A stretch of 29,028 nt of DNA from JABDPF01 sp036351575 (GTDB taxonomy: Bacteria > Pseudomonadota > Gammaproteobacteria > Xanthomonadales > SZUA-36). Below the pieces are notes generated by a model. That model did no database searches and was not told the DNA's origin. It saw nothing but the letters and a program-made list of their open reading frames with translations. A program made the position numbers and the translations under genes. Position 1 is the first letter of the stretch. Each line of letters opens with the position of its first letter. Below are positions 16,346-24,346 of the stretch, piece after piece. Location: positions 1-29,028 of the forward strand of contig JAZBPJ010000060.1 in NCBI GenBank assembly GCA_036351575.1, read 5' to 3'.

Positions 16346-18367
16346 ATGTCCGAAAAAAAATCAAAACCATTCGTTTTACATGCCGATTTCAAGCCTGCCG
16401 GCGATCAGCCCGAAGCGATCCGTCAGCTGGTCGAGGGTTTGCACGACGGACTGTCCCACCAGACCTTGCTCGGCGTCACCGGTTCCGGCAAGACTTTTTC
16501 CATCGCCAGCGTGATCGAGCGCGTGCAGCGCCCCACCATGATCATGGCGCCCAACAAGACGCTGGCCGCCCAGCTGTACGGTGAGTTTCGCGAGTTTTTT
16601 CCGCAAAACGCGGTTGAGTACTTCGTTTCCTATTACGACTACTACCAGCCCGAGGCCTACGTGCCGGCCTCGGATACCTACATCGAGAAAGACGCCTCGA
16701 TAAACGAGCACATCGAGCAGATGCGGCTTTCCGCCACCAAGGCGCTGCTCGAGCGGCCCGATACGATTATCGTGGCCACGGTTTCGGCCATCTACGGGCT
16801 GGGTGACCCGACCCAGTACCTCAGCATGGTGCTGCACCTCTCGCGCGGCGACGTGATCGACCAGCGCGCGGTTCTGCGTCGCCTGGCCGAGATGCAGTAC
16901 GGGCGCAACGATTTCGAGCTGCGTCGCGGCACCTACCGCGTGCGCGGCGACATCATCGATGTTTTTCCGGGAGACGAGGAGGCCCAGGCGATCCGCATCG
17001 AGCTGTTCGACGAGGAGGTCGAGTCGATCTGCCTGCTCGACCCGCTGACCGGCGAAATCCTGGGCAAGCTGCCGCGCATCACGATCTACCCGAAATCCCA
17101 CTATGTTACCCCGCGGCAGGTCGTACTGGACGCGGTGGAGTCGATCGGCGAGGAACTGAAAATCCGTCTCGAGCAGCTGCGGAACGCGCAGAAACTGGTC
17201 GAGGCCCAGCGCCTGGAGCAGCGCACACGTTACGACCTGGAGATGATGCTGGAGCTGGGTTACTGCAACGGTATCGAGAATTACTCGCGGCACCTGACCG
17301 GGCGCGGTGCCGGCGAGGCGCCGCCCACGCTGTTTGACTACCTGCCCGAGGACGCCTTGCTGGTGCTGGACGAAAGCCACGTCATGGTCCCGCAGCTCGG
17401 CGCGATGTACAAGGGCGACCGTTCACGCAAGGAAAACCTGGTTTTATACGGCTTTCGCCTGCCGTCGGCGCTGGACAACCGCCCGCTCAGGTTCGAAGAG
17501 TGGGAGGGGCGTGCGCCGCAGACGATTTTTTGCTCGGCCACGCCGCGCGACTACGAGACCGCTCGCTCCGGCGTCATTGTCGAACAGGTGGTGCGCCCGA
17601 CCGGGCTGGTCGACCCGGAGGTCGAGGTCCGGCCCGTCGGCGACCAGGTGGACGACCTGCTCTCGGAGATCAGCAAGCGCACGGCCCAGGGTGACCGGGT
17701 GCTGGTCACCACGCTGACCAAGCGCATGGCGGAAAACCTGACGGAGTACCTCGCCGACCACGGCGTGCGGGTGCGCTACCTGCACTCGGACATCGACACG
17801 GTAGAGCGCGTGGAGATCATTCGCGATCTTCGGTTGGGTGAATTTGATGTGCTAGTTGGCATCAACTTATTGCGTGAAGGTCTTGATATGCCAGAAGTTT
17901 CTCTCGTAGCTATTCTCGATGCCGACCGCGAGGGTTACCTGCGTTCCGATTCTTCGCTGATCCAGACCATCGGGCGCGCCGCGCGCAACGTGCGCGGCAA
18001 AGCGATCCTGTACGCCGACCGCATAACGGGTTCGATGGAGCGCGCCATCGCCGAGACGGACCGCAGGCGCACGAAACAGGTCGAGTTCAACCGCGAACAC
18101 GGCATCACGCCGCGCACGATCGAAAAACGCGTTGCCGACATCATGGACGGTGCGCACGATTCACCGCACACGCGGGCGCGCGACACGCGCCGCGTTGCGG
18201 AGCCGGACAGCCGTTATGCCGGCGTGACGCCCGAAAACCTCGGCGCCGCCATCGCCGAACTCGAAAAGAAGATGTTCGCCCATGCCGAGCAACTGGAATT
18301 CGAGGAAGCGGCGCGCGTTCGGGACGAGATCCACAAGCTCAAGAAAAAAGTATTGCTGGAACCCTGA
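16346..18367 (+). CDS. uvrB: Excinuclease ABC subunit UvrB
   Basis: UvrB is the damage-verifying helicase-like subunit of nucleotide excision repair. From ATG 16346 it has 673 residues: Walker A GVTGSGKT at 43-50, the DNA-gripping beta-hairpin YFVSYYDYYQPEAYVP near 98-113, the helicase box VLDESH near 344, motif V/VI around 495-535 (GINLLREGLDMPEV, QTIGRAARN), and a C-terminal UVR domain (LEFEEAARVRDEIHKLKK) that contacts UvrC. A GTG at 16322 would add eight residues; the ATG gives the usual UvrB N-terminus. A 93-bp stretch (17828-17920) has strikingly different codon use although the protein sequence is canonical. The frame is intact. Confidence 0.97.
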   Translation: MSEKKSKPFVLHADFKPAGDQPEAIRQLVEGLHDGLSHQTLLGVTGSGKTFSIASVIERVQRPTMIMAPNKTLAAQLYGEFREFFPQNAVEYFVSYYDYYQPEAYVPASDTYIEKDASINEHIEQMRLSATKALLERPDTIIVATVSAIYGLGDPTQYLSMVLHLSRGDVIDQRAVLRRLAEMQYGRNDFELRRGTYRVRGDIIDVFPGDEEAQAIRIELFDEEVESICLLDPLTGEILGKLPRITIYPKSHYVTPRQVVLDAVESIGEELKIRLEQLRNAQKLVEAQRLEQRTRYDLEMMLELGYCNGIENYSRHLTGRGAGEAPPTLFDYLPEDALLVLDESHVMVPQLGAMYKGDRSRKENLVLYGFRLPSALDNRPLRFEEWEGRAPQTIFCSATPRDYETARSGVIVEQVVRPTGLVDPEVEVRPVGDQVDDLLSEISKRTAQGDRVLVTTLTKRMAENLTEYLADHGVRVRYLHSDIDTVERVEIIRDLRLGEFDVLVGINLLREGLDMPEVSLVAILDADREGYLRSDSSLIQTIGRAARNVRGKAILYADRITGSMERAIAETDRRRTKQVEFNREHGITPRTIEKRVADIMDGAHDSPHTRARDTRRVAEPDSRYAGVTPENLGAAIAELEKKMFAHAEQLEFEEAARVRDEIHKLKKKVLLEP

Positions 18368-18518
18368 AGACCCGATCGTTCAACCCGCGGCAAACAGAAG
18401 GTAGAAAAAATGATCCATGCCGTGTTCAAGCCCGCGGGAACTTCGTACCATTGCCGCATGAGTTGATGCTGAACCGAGAATTCAGCGTGTTTCAAGCGAT
18501 GCTTTTTACACTGCATTC

Positions 18519-18535
18519 GGCCAGGCAGCCTGGCC
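18519..18535 (+). promoter_or_regulatory. Perfect hairpin just upstream of the lipoprotein ribosome site
   Basis: GGCCAGG (18519-18525) and CCTGGCC (18529-18535) form a 7-bp stem with a CAG loop. It ends about 3 nt before the GAGGAA ribosome site of the lipoprotein gene at 18550. No T-run follows, so it is not a good terminator for uvrB. A leader-structure role is possible. Confidence 0.4.
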
Positions 18536-18549
18536 TGCGAGGAATTGAA

Positions 18550-19002
18550 ATGAACATGATCTGCAAGGGGCTGGCGGCTTCCGCCGTCATTCTGGCGGCA
18601 GCGGCCTGCTCGCCGAGCAGTTACGAAACGGACAAGGCCGACCTGGCGGCCGCGAAGCTGCCGGGTTTCTCCTTTTCGGTGGAACGTTGCGAGGGACAAA
18701 CCGCCGGCCGCTTTTCATTCACCGATCCCGGCTGGGACATCCCCGTCAGCATGAGCGGTCGCGTGGTCAATTTCATCGAGCCGGACCAGCCCCAGAGTGA
18801 GTGCCGCTTTTATGCGAACATGGAATACGAGTCACTCAACGCCGAACACCCCGGAGAAGGGCGGGCCGTGGCCTGTTTCGGCGGCAAGGACCCGATTTCC
18901 AAGGTCTGGGTTACGGTCGAGAGCGGACCTTACCGGAAATACCGCAACACGGAGCCGATCACCGGCGCGATCGAACCGCTGGGCTGCCCGCAGGAATCCT
19001 AG
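18550..19002 (+). CDS. Small putative lipoprotein, unknown function
   Basis: The ATG at 18550 has a good GAGGAA ribosome site and begins a lipoprotein signal (MNMICKGLAASAVILAAAAC, lipobox AAAC). The mature protein of about 130 residues has further cysteines (VERCEG, SECRF, VACFGG, LGCPQ) that could form two disulfides in the periplasm. I do not recognise the family. An in-frame extension back to 18451 is non-protein-like. The gene follows uvrB after 182 bp and is convergent with the SufU-like gene, with 22 bp between the stops. Confidence 0.75.
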   Translation: MNMICKGLAASAVILAAAACSPSSYETDKADLAAAKLPGFSFSVERCEGQTAGRFSFTDPGWDIPVSMSGRVVNFIEPDQPQSECRFYANMEYESLNAEHPGEGRAVACFGGKDPISKVWVTVESGPYRKYRNTEPITGAIEPLGCPQES

Positions 19003-19024
19003 CCCGACTGGTGCAATCTTCGGG

Positions 19025-19459
19025 CTAACCCGGTTCCTGGCCGCCCGGGCGCAGCGCCCGCGACGCCGTTTGCCAGGGCAGCAACGCGCATTGCACGCGG
19101 CTGGGGTAGGGGCGTACGCCGAGGAGCGGTGAAAAGGCGCCGATTTCTTCCTCACTGTCTTCGCCCAGGGCGCGCTCGAGCCGCGCTTTGAGCTCGAGCA
19201 GGTCGTTCACCGACTCGCCGGGGACCTGTTCGCACAGCAGCGAGGCCGAAGCCAGGCAAATCGAGCAGGCTTCACCGTCAAACGCGGCCGCCTCGATGAC
19301 TCCGTTCACCACTCTGAACCGGGTGACAATCCGGTCGCCGCACTGGGGATTATGTCCTTCGAGTGCATGTGTCGCTTCGATCGCGGCGCCGTGACCGACG
19401 GGGTCAGCGGCGTGGCGCAGAATCGATTCCCGGTAAAGTTGTCTGAGCGTATCCGTCAT
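19025..19459 (-). CDS. sufU: SufU/IscU-like iron-sulfur cluster assembly scaffold
   Basis: The start MTDTLRQLYRESILRHAADP at 19459 gives 144 residues with the three-cysteine SufU pattern: NPQCGDRI (first Cys with the following Asp), EACSICLASASLL (second) and RVQCALLPWQT (third). SufU proteins act as sulfur acceptors or scaffolds with the SufS cysteine desulfurase. The C-terminal RVQCALLPW form is characteristic of SufU rather than IscU. No sufBCDS genes are nearby. A longer in-frame extension to 19708 overlaps the divergent gene and is rejected. An inverted repeat (19495-19523) lies in the gap upstream. Confidence 0.88.
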   Translation of the reverse strand: MTDTLRQLYRESILRHAADPVGHGAAIEATHALEGHNPQCGDRIVTRFRVVNGVIEAAAFDGEACSICLASASLLCEQVPGESVNDLLELKARLERALGEDSEEEIGAFSPLLGVRPYPSRVQCALLPWQTASRALRPGGQEPG

Positions 19460-19494
19460 TTGAAATGCGCCGATGGCTTGCCACTGCGCGTCAT

Positions 19495-19523
19495 CTTGCC
19501 CCTGTGCTTGTGGTCGGGGCAAG
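19495..19523. promoter_or_regulatory. 8-bp inverted repeat in the sufU/peroxidase divergent gap
   Basis: CTTGCCCC (19495-19502) and GGGGCAAG (19516-19523) are perfect complements separated by 13 bp. They sit in the 108-bp gap between two divergent genes. This could be an operator for either gene or a leader hairpin. No known Fe-S or redox regulator consensus is matched with confidence. Confidence 0.35.
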
Positions 19524-19567
19524 CCTGCATTTAGAGTAGAGCCTTCGATCTCCTGGAAAGCCGCATC

Positions 19568-20170
19568 ATGCCTTTCATCAAAGTCATTCATCCCGACCAG
19601 GCCGAGGGCCGCCTGGAGAAAATCTATGACCGCGTCACCGGACCCGGCGGACAGGTCGACAACGTGCTGCAGATCCACAGCCTGCGGCCGCACACCCTGG
19701 AAGGCCACATGGCTTTATACAAGGCGGCGCTGCATCATCCGCGCAATGATCTGCCAAAGTGGTTCCTGGAGGCGATCGGGGTGCTGGTCAGTCTGCTCAA
19801 CGACTGTTCCTACTGCGCGAAACACCATTCCGCCAGCATGAAACGGCTGATGTCGAAGGAGCCGGAAAAATTCGAGGCCTGCCTGGAACAACTGCACCGC
19901 GACCACCCGGGCGAACCTTTCAGCGAAGCCGAACGGGCCGCGCTCGAATATGCGCGAAAACTCACGCTGGCGCCGGGTTTCGTCGAGGAATGCGACCTTC
20001 AGCCCATGCGCGATGCCGGCCTCTCCGACGGTGAAATCCTGGAGGTCAACCAGGTAGCCGCGTACTTTGCCTATGCCAACCGCACGGTGACCGGCCTGGG
20101 CGTTCACACCGAGGGTGAGCAGCTCGGCCTGTGCCCCCCGGACGATGAAGAGGACTGGCGCCACGGCTAG
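19568..20170 (+). CDS. AhpD-like (carboxymuconolactone decarboxylase fold) peroxidase-related protein
   Basis: This 200-residue protein has the alkylhydroperoxidase AhpD core: NDCSYCAKHHSAS with Cys80, Cys83 and His87, the CxxC redox pair and proton-relay His of the family. It is preceded by helices typical of the uncharacterised peroxidase-related group. It probably reduces hydroperoxides or acts as a thiol-disulfide protein in the cytoplasm. The C-terminal tail is acidic (PPDDEEDW). It is divergent from sufU, a plausible oxidative-stress pairing, though that is inference. The palindromic array begins 6 bp after the stop. Confidence 0.88.
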   Translation: MPFIKVIHPDQAEGRLEKIYDRVTGPGGQVDNVLQIHSLRPHTLEGHMALYKAALHHPRNDLPKWFLEAIGVLVSLLNDCSYCAKHHSASMKRLMSKEPEKFEACLEQLHRDHPGEPFSEAERAALEYARKLTLAPGFVEECDLQPMRDAGLSDGEILEVNQVAAYFAYANRTVTGLGVHTEGEQLGLCPPDDEEDWRHG

Positions 20171-20175
20171 CAAGA

Positions 20176-20519
20176 CCCCGGATAAGTGCTTCGCACTTTC
20201 CGGGGTGACGGTGGCAGTAAAAACGTCATCCCGGCCCCGGATAAATGCTTCGCACTTTCCGGGGTCACGATGCTGGTAATGAGAACGTCATCCCGGAATT
20301 TGCTGAAGGCAAATATCCGGGATCTCCTGCAATCTGGCACAGGACCCCGAATAAAGTCCGGGGTGACGGTGGCAGTAAAAACGTCATCCCGGCCCCGGAT
20401 AAATGCTGTGCACTTTCCGGGGTGACGGTGGCAGTAGAAACGTCATCCCGGAATTTGCTGAAGGCAAATATCCGGGATCTTCCCTCACTCGAAGGAAGAT
20501 CCTGAATCAAGTTCAGGAT
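20176..20519. repeat. Tandem composite array of nested palindromes
   Basis: This 344-bp stretch fills the convergent gap (20171-20553) and holds no credible gene. Palindrome A (CCCCGGATAA...TTCCGGGG, with an inner AAGTGC-TTC-GCACTT hairpin) occurs at 20176-20205, 20235-20264 and 20393-20422. A shortened A lacking 11 internal bases is at 20345-20363. Palindrome B (CCCGGAATTTGC...GCAAATATCCGGG) occurs at 20292-20321 and 20447-20476. A linker TGACGGTGGCAGTAAAAACG joins them and recurs. The order A-A-B is present twice (20176-20321 and 20345-20476), so the composite unit was tandemly duplicated. Two further hairpins follow, at 20476-20501 (GATCTTCC/GGAAGATC) and 20499-20519 (ATCCTGAA/TTCAGGAT). 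It resembles REP/MITE-type intergenic elements and may also terminate both flanking transcripts. Confidence 0.88.
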
Positions 20520-20553
20520 GACGGGGGTCATCGTCCAGGACGACGGGGATCGT

Positions 20554-21852
20554 TTACACGTTCGTCGCCAGGTGCGGCTTGGCGTCAAACGGGTGCGGCT
20601 CGTCCTCGATCAGGTGCTCGGCCAGCAGTTCGACCAGGCTCTCGAGTTCCTTGTCCCACTTCCAGTGCGAAATGCTGTCGTCCATGGTCAGGCGACAGTT
20701 CGCGCAGGCCGATACCAGCAGGTCCACGCCGGTTTCCTCGACCTGTTTCATCTTGATCTGGAATACCTTGTGCCGCAGGTCGGTGGCACGCGACATGGCC
20801 TGCACGCCACCGCCGCCGCCGCAGCACCAGTTCTGGTCGCCGGTCGGGGTCATCTCCCTGAAATCGACCGCAGTGTCCAGCAGGTCGCGGGCGCACTGCG
20901 TGGCGCCGCCGCGGCGTGAGACCTGGCAGGGATCGTGGTAGGTGATCGGGCGCTCGATCGGGTGGAAGCTGAGCTTGCCTTCGGCCTTGAGCTTGGCCAG
21001 GAACTCCGTGATATGCAGCACTTCGAACGGCAAAGGCCGGCCCAGGATGTTCGCACCGGACCAGCGCAGCACGCCGTAGGCGTGGCCGCATTCCGGAATG
21101 ACCAGCGTCTTCGCGCCGATCGACTCCGCCGTTTCCACCAGTCGTTCAATGGCCAGCTTGGCCAGGTCCATCTTGCCGGCCAGGAAGCCGAAGTTGGTGG
21201 ATTCATAGCCCTTGGTGCTGAAGGTCCAGTCCACGCCGGCCTGGTTCATCAGCCGGGCCATGGCGACGATCGACTTGGGGTACTTCATCAGCTCGATCGA
21301 CGAAACGGTCAACAGCACCTCGGCCTGTTCCCTGTCCAGCGGCAGGTCGACCTCGTAATCGTCTTCCAGCCATTCCACGCGGCCGTCGAACACGGAGGGC
21401 GTCACGCCCAGCGGACTGCCCTTGTCACGCACGTTTTCGGCCGCCTGCATCAGGTCGGAAGGCCCGCGGCCGGCCGCGGCAAACGCCTGGCGGGACGCGG
21501 CGACGATGGAAGAAATGTCGATACCCATCGGGCAGACCTGCGTGCAGCGGCCGCACATGGTGCAGCTGTCGAACAGCAGTTCTTCCCATTCTTCGAGATC
21601 TTCTTCGGTCACCTTCGGGCCGCCCAGCCATCTCCAGGGCCACAGCGTTTTCTTGTGCGCCTTGGCCATCGGGAACAGCTTGTACGCCGGCGTGTATTTC
21701 GGGTCGCCGGTTACTTCGTAAAAGTGGCAGGCGGTCGCGCACAGGCCGCAGCGCACGCAGCTCTCAAGGTAAGCGGCCAGGTTGCCGCTGTTCAGCGCCA
21801 GGAAGCGATCGGCGGCAGTCTGTGCATCGGTTCTTGCAGTCGTTTCAGTCAT
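20554..21852 (-). CDS. isp2: Isp2-like Fe-S protein (HdrD/DsrK family) of the hydrogenase
   Basis: From ATG 21852 (ribosome site GGGAGAG) this is 432 residues. Two ferredoxin-type [4Fe-4S] motifs are seen: Cys32/35/38/42 (CVRCGLCATAC) and Cys97/100/103/107 (CTMCGRCTQVC). The C-terminal half has one complete CCG motif: Cys309, Cys343-Cys344 in WCCGGGGG, and Cys383/386 in CANC. The matching first CCG site is degenerate (ECGHAYG, with no CC pair), as expected for DsrK/HmeD-like single-CCG proteins rather than a two-CCG HdrB/D. No signal or membrane helix is present, so it is cytoplasmic and peripheral. It should work with the Isp1-like cytochrome. It is last in the operon, 73 bp after the large subunit gene. 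Confidence 0.88.
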   Translation of the reverse strand: MTETTARTDAQTAADRFLALNSGNLAAYLESCVRCGLCATACHFYEVTGDPKYTPAYKLFPMAKAHKKTLWPWRWLGGPKVTEEDLEEWEELLFDSCTMCGRCTQVCPMGIDISSIVAASRQAFAAAGRGPSDLMQAAENVRDKGSPLGVTPSVFDGRVEWLEDDYEVDLPLDREQAEVLLTVSSIELMKYPKSIVAMARLMNQAGVDWTFSTKGYESTNFGFLAGKMDLAKLAIERLVETAESIGAKTLVIPECGHAYGVLRWSGANILGRPLPFEVLHITEFLAKLKAEGKLSFHPIERPITYHDPCQVSRRGGATQCARDLLDTAVDFREMTPTGDQNWCCGGGGGVQAMSRATDLRHKVFQIKMKQVEETGVDLLVSACANCRLTMDDSISHWKWDKELESLVELLAEHLIEDEPHPFDAKPHLATNV

Positions 21853-21925
21853 TTTTTCTCTCCCGCAGGAGGCCGCCGGTGCGGCCGACATGCTCAGGTC
21901 GCGCGCGTGGGCGCGCTCCTGCATT

Positions 21926-23671
21926 TCAATTCACCTTCACCTGCACCAGTTCTTCACCTTCAGGATCGTTCACGTGCACCGCGCAGGCGATGCAGGGATC
22001 GAAGCTGTGAATGGTGCGCTGGATCTCCAGCGGCTGGTCCTCGATGGCAAGCTGGTGGTTGTCCATCAGCGCCGCCTCGTAAGCGCCCGGCTGGCCGGAC
22101 GGGTCGCGCGGCCCGGCGTTCCAGGTGCTCGGTACCACGGCCTGGTAATTGTCGATCTTGCCGTCCTTGATGACGATGTAGTGGGCCAGTCCGCCGCGCG
22201 GAGCTTCCATGAAACCGACGCCCTTGCATTCGCGGGGCCAGGTCGACGGATCCCACATCTCGTCGTTATGCACGTCGAGATCCCCCGACTTGATATTGGC
22301 CATCAGCTTGTCCAGCCAGCCGTCCATCTGGTCGGCGATGATCTTGGTTTCCAGCGTGCGCGCCGCGGTCCGTCCCAGGGTTGAGAACATCGCGTCGATT
22401 GGCGCATCCAGCTGGGACAGCGCCATATGCGCCAGTTCCTGGGTCGCTTCGTGCCCGGACGCATAGAGCATCAGTACGCGGGCCAGCGGACCCACTTCCA
22501 TCGCGTGGCCTTTCCAGCGCGGCGCTTTCAGCCAGGAGTAGCTGCCTTCGACGTCGAGATGCTCGTATGGCGGCTTGGGGCCGGTGTAGTTCAGGCTGGT
22601 CTCGCCCGCGTGCGGGTGCAGTCCGACATCCTTGCCGCCCTCGTAGTCGTACCAGGAGTGGCCGACGAACTCCTGCACCTGGTCCGGGGCATAGAGGTCG
22701 ATCTCGTGAATGGTCGAAAGGTCGCGACCGAGGATCGCGCCGCTCGGGATCAGCCAGCTGGTCGGGTCGTCCCGCCCCTCGGACGGAAAATCACCGTAGG
22801 TCATGAAATTGCCCAGGCCTTCTCCGCGCGAGAACCAGTCCTTGTAGAAGGATGCGATGGCCAGCGTGTCGGGCACGTAGACCTGGTCGACGAAGCTGCG
22901 CATGTTCTTGATGATGTCGCGCACCTGGCCCAGCGTCACGATGTTCGTTGCCGTCGATGCGGCGCCGCCGGTGGCCGAGGACGGGTCGTTGCTGATCGGC
23001 GAGGGCATGCCGCCCACCAGAAAATTCGGGTGCGGGTTCTTGCCGCCGAAAATGGTATGGATCTGCACGACTTCGCGCTGCCATTCGAGCGCGTCCAGGT
23101 AGTGCGCCACCGCCATCAGGTTTGCTTCCGGCGGCAGCCGGAAGTCCGGGTGCCCGTAGTAGCCGTTGGCGAAGATACCGAGCTGGCCGGCCTCGACGAA
23201 GTTCTTGAGTTTCTTCTGAACGTCGGAAAAATACCCGGGGCTCGACTTGGCGTAACCCGAGATGGACTGCGCCAGTTCCGAGGTCGCTTTCGGGTCCGCC
23301 GACAGCGCCGAGACCACGTCCACCCAGTCCAGCGCATGCAGGTGATAGAAGTGCATCACGTGGTCATGCACGTACTGCGCGGCGATCATCAGGTTGCGGA
23401 TCAGCTGTGCGTTGGGCGGAACCTTGTAGCCCAGCGCGTCCTCCACGGCGCGCACGGATGCAATGCCGTGCACCAGCGTGCAGACGCCGCAGATTCTCTG
23501 GGCAAAGGCCCAGGCGTCGCGCGGATCGCGGCCCTGCAGGATCAACTCGATTCCGCGCACCATCGTGCCGGAGCTCCAGGCGCCCGTGATTTGTCCGTCG
23601 TTCGAGCGTTCCGCTTCGATGCGCAGGTGCCCCTCGATGCGGGTGACGGGATCAACTACAACTCGTGTCAT
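21926..23671 (-). CDS. hynL: [NiFe]-hydrogenase large subunit, uptake type
   Basis: This 581-residue catalytic subunit oxidises H2 at a NiFe(CN)2CO site. The N-terminal block VDPVTRIEGHLRIE and L1 motif RICGVC (Cys61, Cys64) are present. L2 is DPCIACAVH near the C-terminus (Cys560, Cys563), followed by a 15-residue tail after His566 that the maturation protease should remove. All four Ni ligands are intact. An AAGGAG ribosome site precedes the ATG at 23671 and overlaps the stop region of the cytochrome gene 12 bp upstream. The protein has no signal peptide and should be exported with the Tat-targeted small subunit. Its location between isp1 and isp2 is unusual. Confidence 0.97.
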   Translation of the reverse strand: MTRVVVDPVTRIEGHLRIEAERSNDGQITGAWSSGTMVRGIELILQGRDPRDAWAFAQRICGVCTLVHGIASVRAVEDALGYKVPPNAQLIRNLMIAAQYVHDHVMHFYHLHALDWVDVVSALSADPKATSELAQSISGYAKSSPGYFSDVQKKLKNFVEAGQLGIFANGYYGHPDFRLPPEANLMAVAHYLDALEWQREVVQIHTIFGGKNPHPNFLVGGMPSPISNDPSSATGGAASTATNIVTLGQVRDIIKNMRSFVDQVYVPDTLAIASFYKDWFSRGEGLGNFMTYGDFPSEGRDDPTSWLIPSGAILGRDLSTIHEIDLYAPDQVQEFVGHSWYDYEGGKDVGLHPHAGETSLNYTGPKPPYEHLDVEGSYSWLKAPRWKGHAMEVGPLARVLMLYASGHEATQELAHMALSQLDAPIDAMFSTLGRTAARTLETKIIADQMDGWLDKLMANIKSGDLDVHNDEMWDPSTWPRECKGVGFMEAPRGGLAHYIVIKDGKIDNYQAVVPSTWNAGPRDPSGQPGAYEAALMDNHQLAIEDQPLEIQRTIHSFDPCIACAVHVNDPEGEELVQVKVN

Positions 23672-23683
23672 GGCCGTTTCTCC

Positions 23684-24346
23684 TTACAGCTGCTGGGCGC
23701 CGCGATGCGACAGGTGGGCGCCGGTCTGGCTTCGGGTCACGAACACCAGGAAGAAGTGCATTATTTTTCCGAACGGGATGTAGATCAGCAGCAGGCAGAC
23801 GCTCAGAATGTGTACAGCGAGCAGCGTCTCGTAGCGCGCCCCCAGGTGCATCGTGGCAATCAGGCCCGTCAGCACCGGCAGAAAGGTCACCAGCCAGCTG
23901 AAATAATCGTCAAAGGTCGAAATGATGCGCTGGGCCGGGTTCGATATGCGCATCACCAGCGCCGCGATCAGCGAAATCAGCGTGACGATGCTGACGGCGT
24001 ACACCAGGTTGTTCGGCAGGTGTCCCCAGCTCAGGCCGACCAGGTCCTTGATGAACAGGATGTGCGGCAGCAGCAGGAACACGATGATGGCCAGCCCGAT
24101 GTGAAAGATGTAGCCGTTGATCAGCTGGAACAGCGAGCGATGGCGGTAGGTGGGCAGCGGCCACATGCGCCGCGCTATTTCCTTGACGGCCGCCAGCGCT
24201 GCCGGCTCTTCCCGCGAACTGCCGACGGAAGAGTCCCGGGTGCGCCACATGAAAACCAGCGAAGCGATTCGAAAGACGACGCCCGCGATGAACACCGTGA
24301 GGGCGAAGGTCAGTGCGGGTCCGCGTGCAAAATCCAGAAGTTCCAT
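23684..24346 (-). CDS. isp1: Isp1-like haem b membrane subunit (NarI/DsrM type) of the hydrogenase
   Basis: From ATG 24346 this has 220 residues with five predicted transmembrane helices, near 10-33, 76-98, 114-133, 148-167 and 174-200. Candidate haem ligands are His69, His82 and His95 around helix 2, and His167, His179 and His197 in helices 4-5. This layout matches the NarI/DsrM cytochrome b family and Isp1, not the four-helix HyaC/HupC cytochrome. It should carry electrons between the periplasmic small subunit and quinone and/or the cytoplasmic Isp2-like protein. Its ATG overlaps the small-subunit stop by one base (TGATG), indicating translational coupling. The longer in-frame extension inside the neighbouring gene is rejected. 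Confidence 0.9.
   Translation of the reverse strand: MELLDFARGPALTFALTVFIAGVVFRIASLVFMWRTRDSSVGSSREEPAALAAVKEIARRMWPLPTYRHRSLFQLINGYIFHIGLAIIVFLLLPHILFIKDLVGLSWGHLPNNLVYAVSIVTLISLIAALVMRISNPAQRIISTFDDYFSWLVTFLPVLTGLIATMHLGARYETLLAVHILSVCLLLIYIPFGKIMHFFLVFVTRSQTGAHLSHRGAQQL

Noticed and set aside
20186..20505. Two open frames of 79 and 86 codons in the 20171-20553 gap
   Set aside because: They read straight through the palindromic repeats, repeat their own peptide segments (FRGDGGSKNVIPAPDKC type), and have no ribosome site. They are repeat translations, not genes.
20176..20519. CRISPR array
   Set aside because: The repeats are palindromes joined by conserved linkers, not identical repeats separated by unique spacers, and no cas genes are present.
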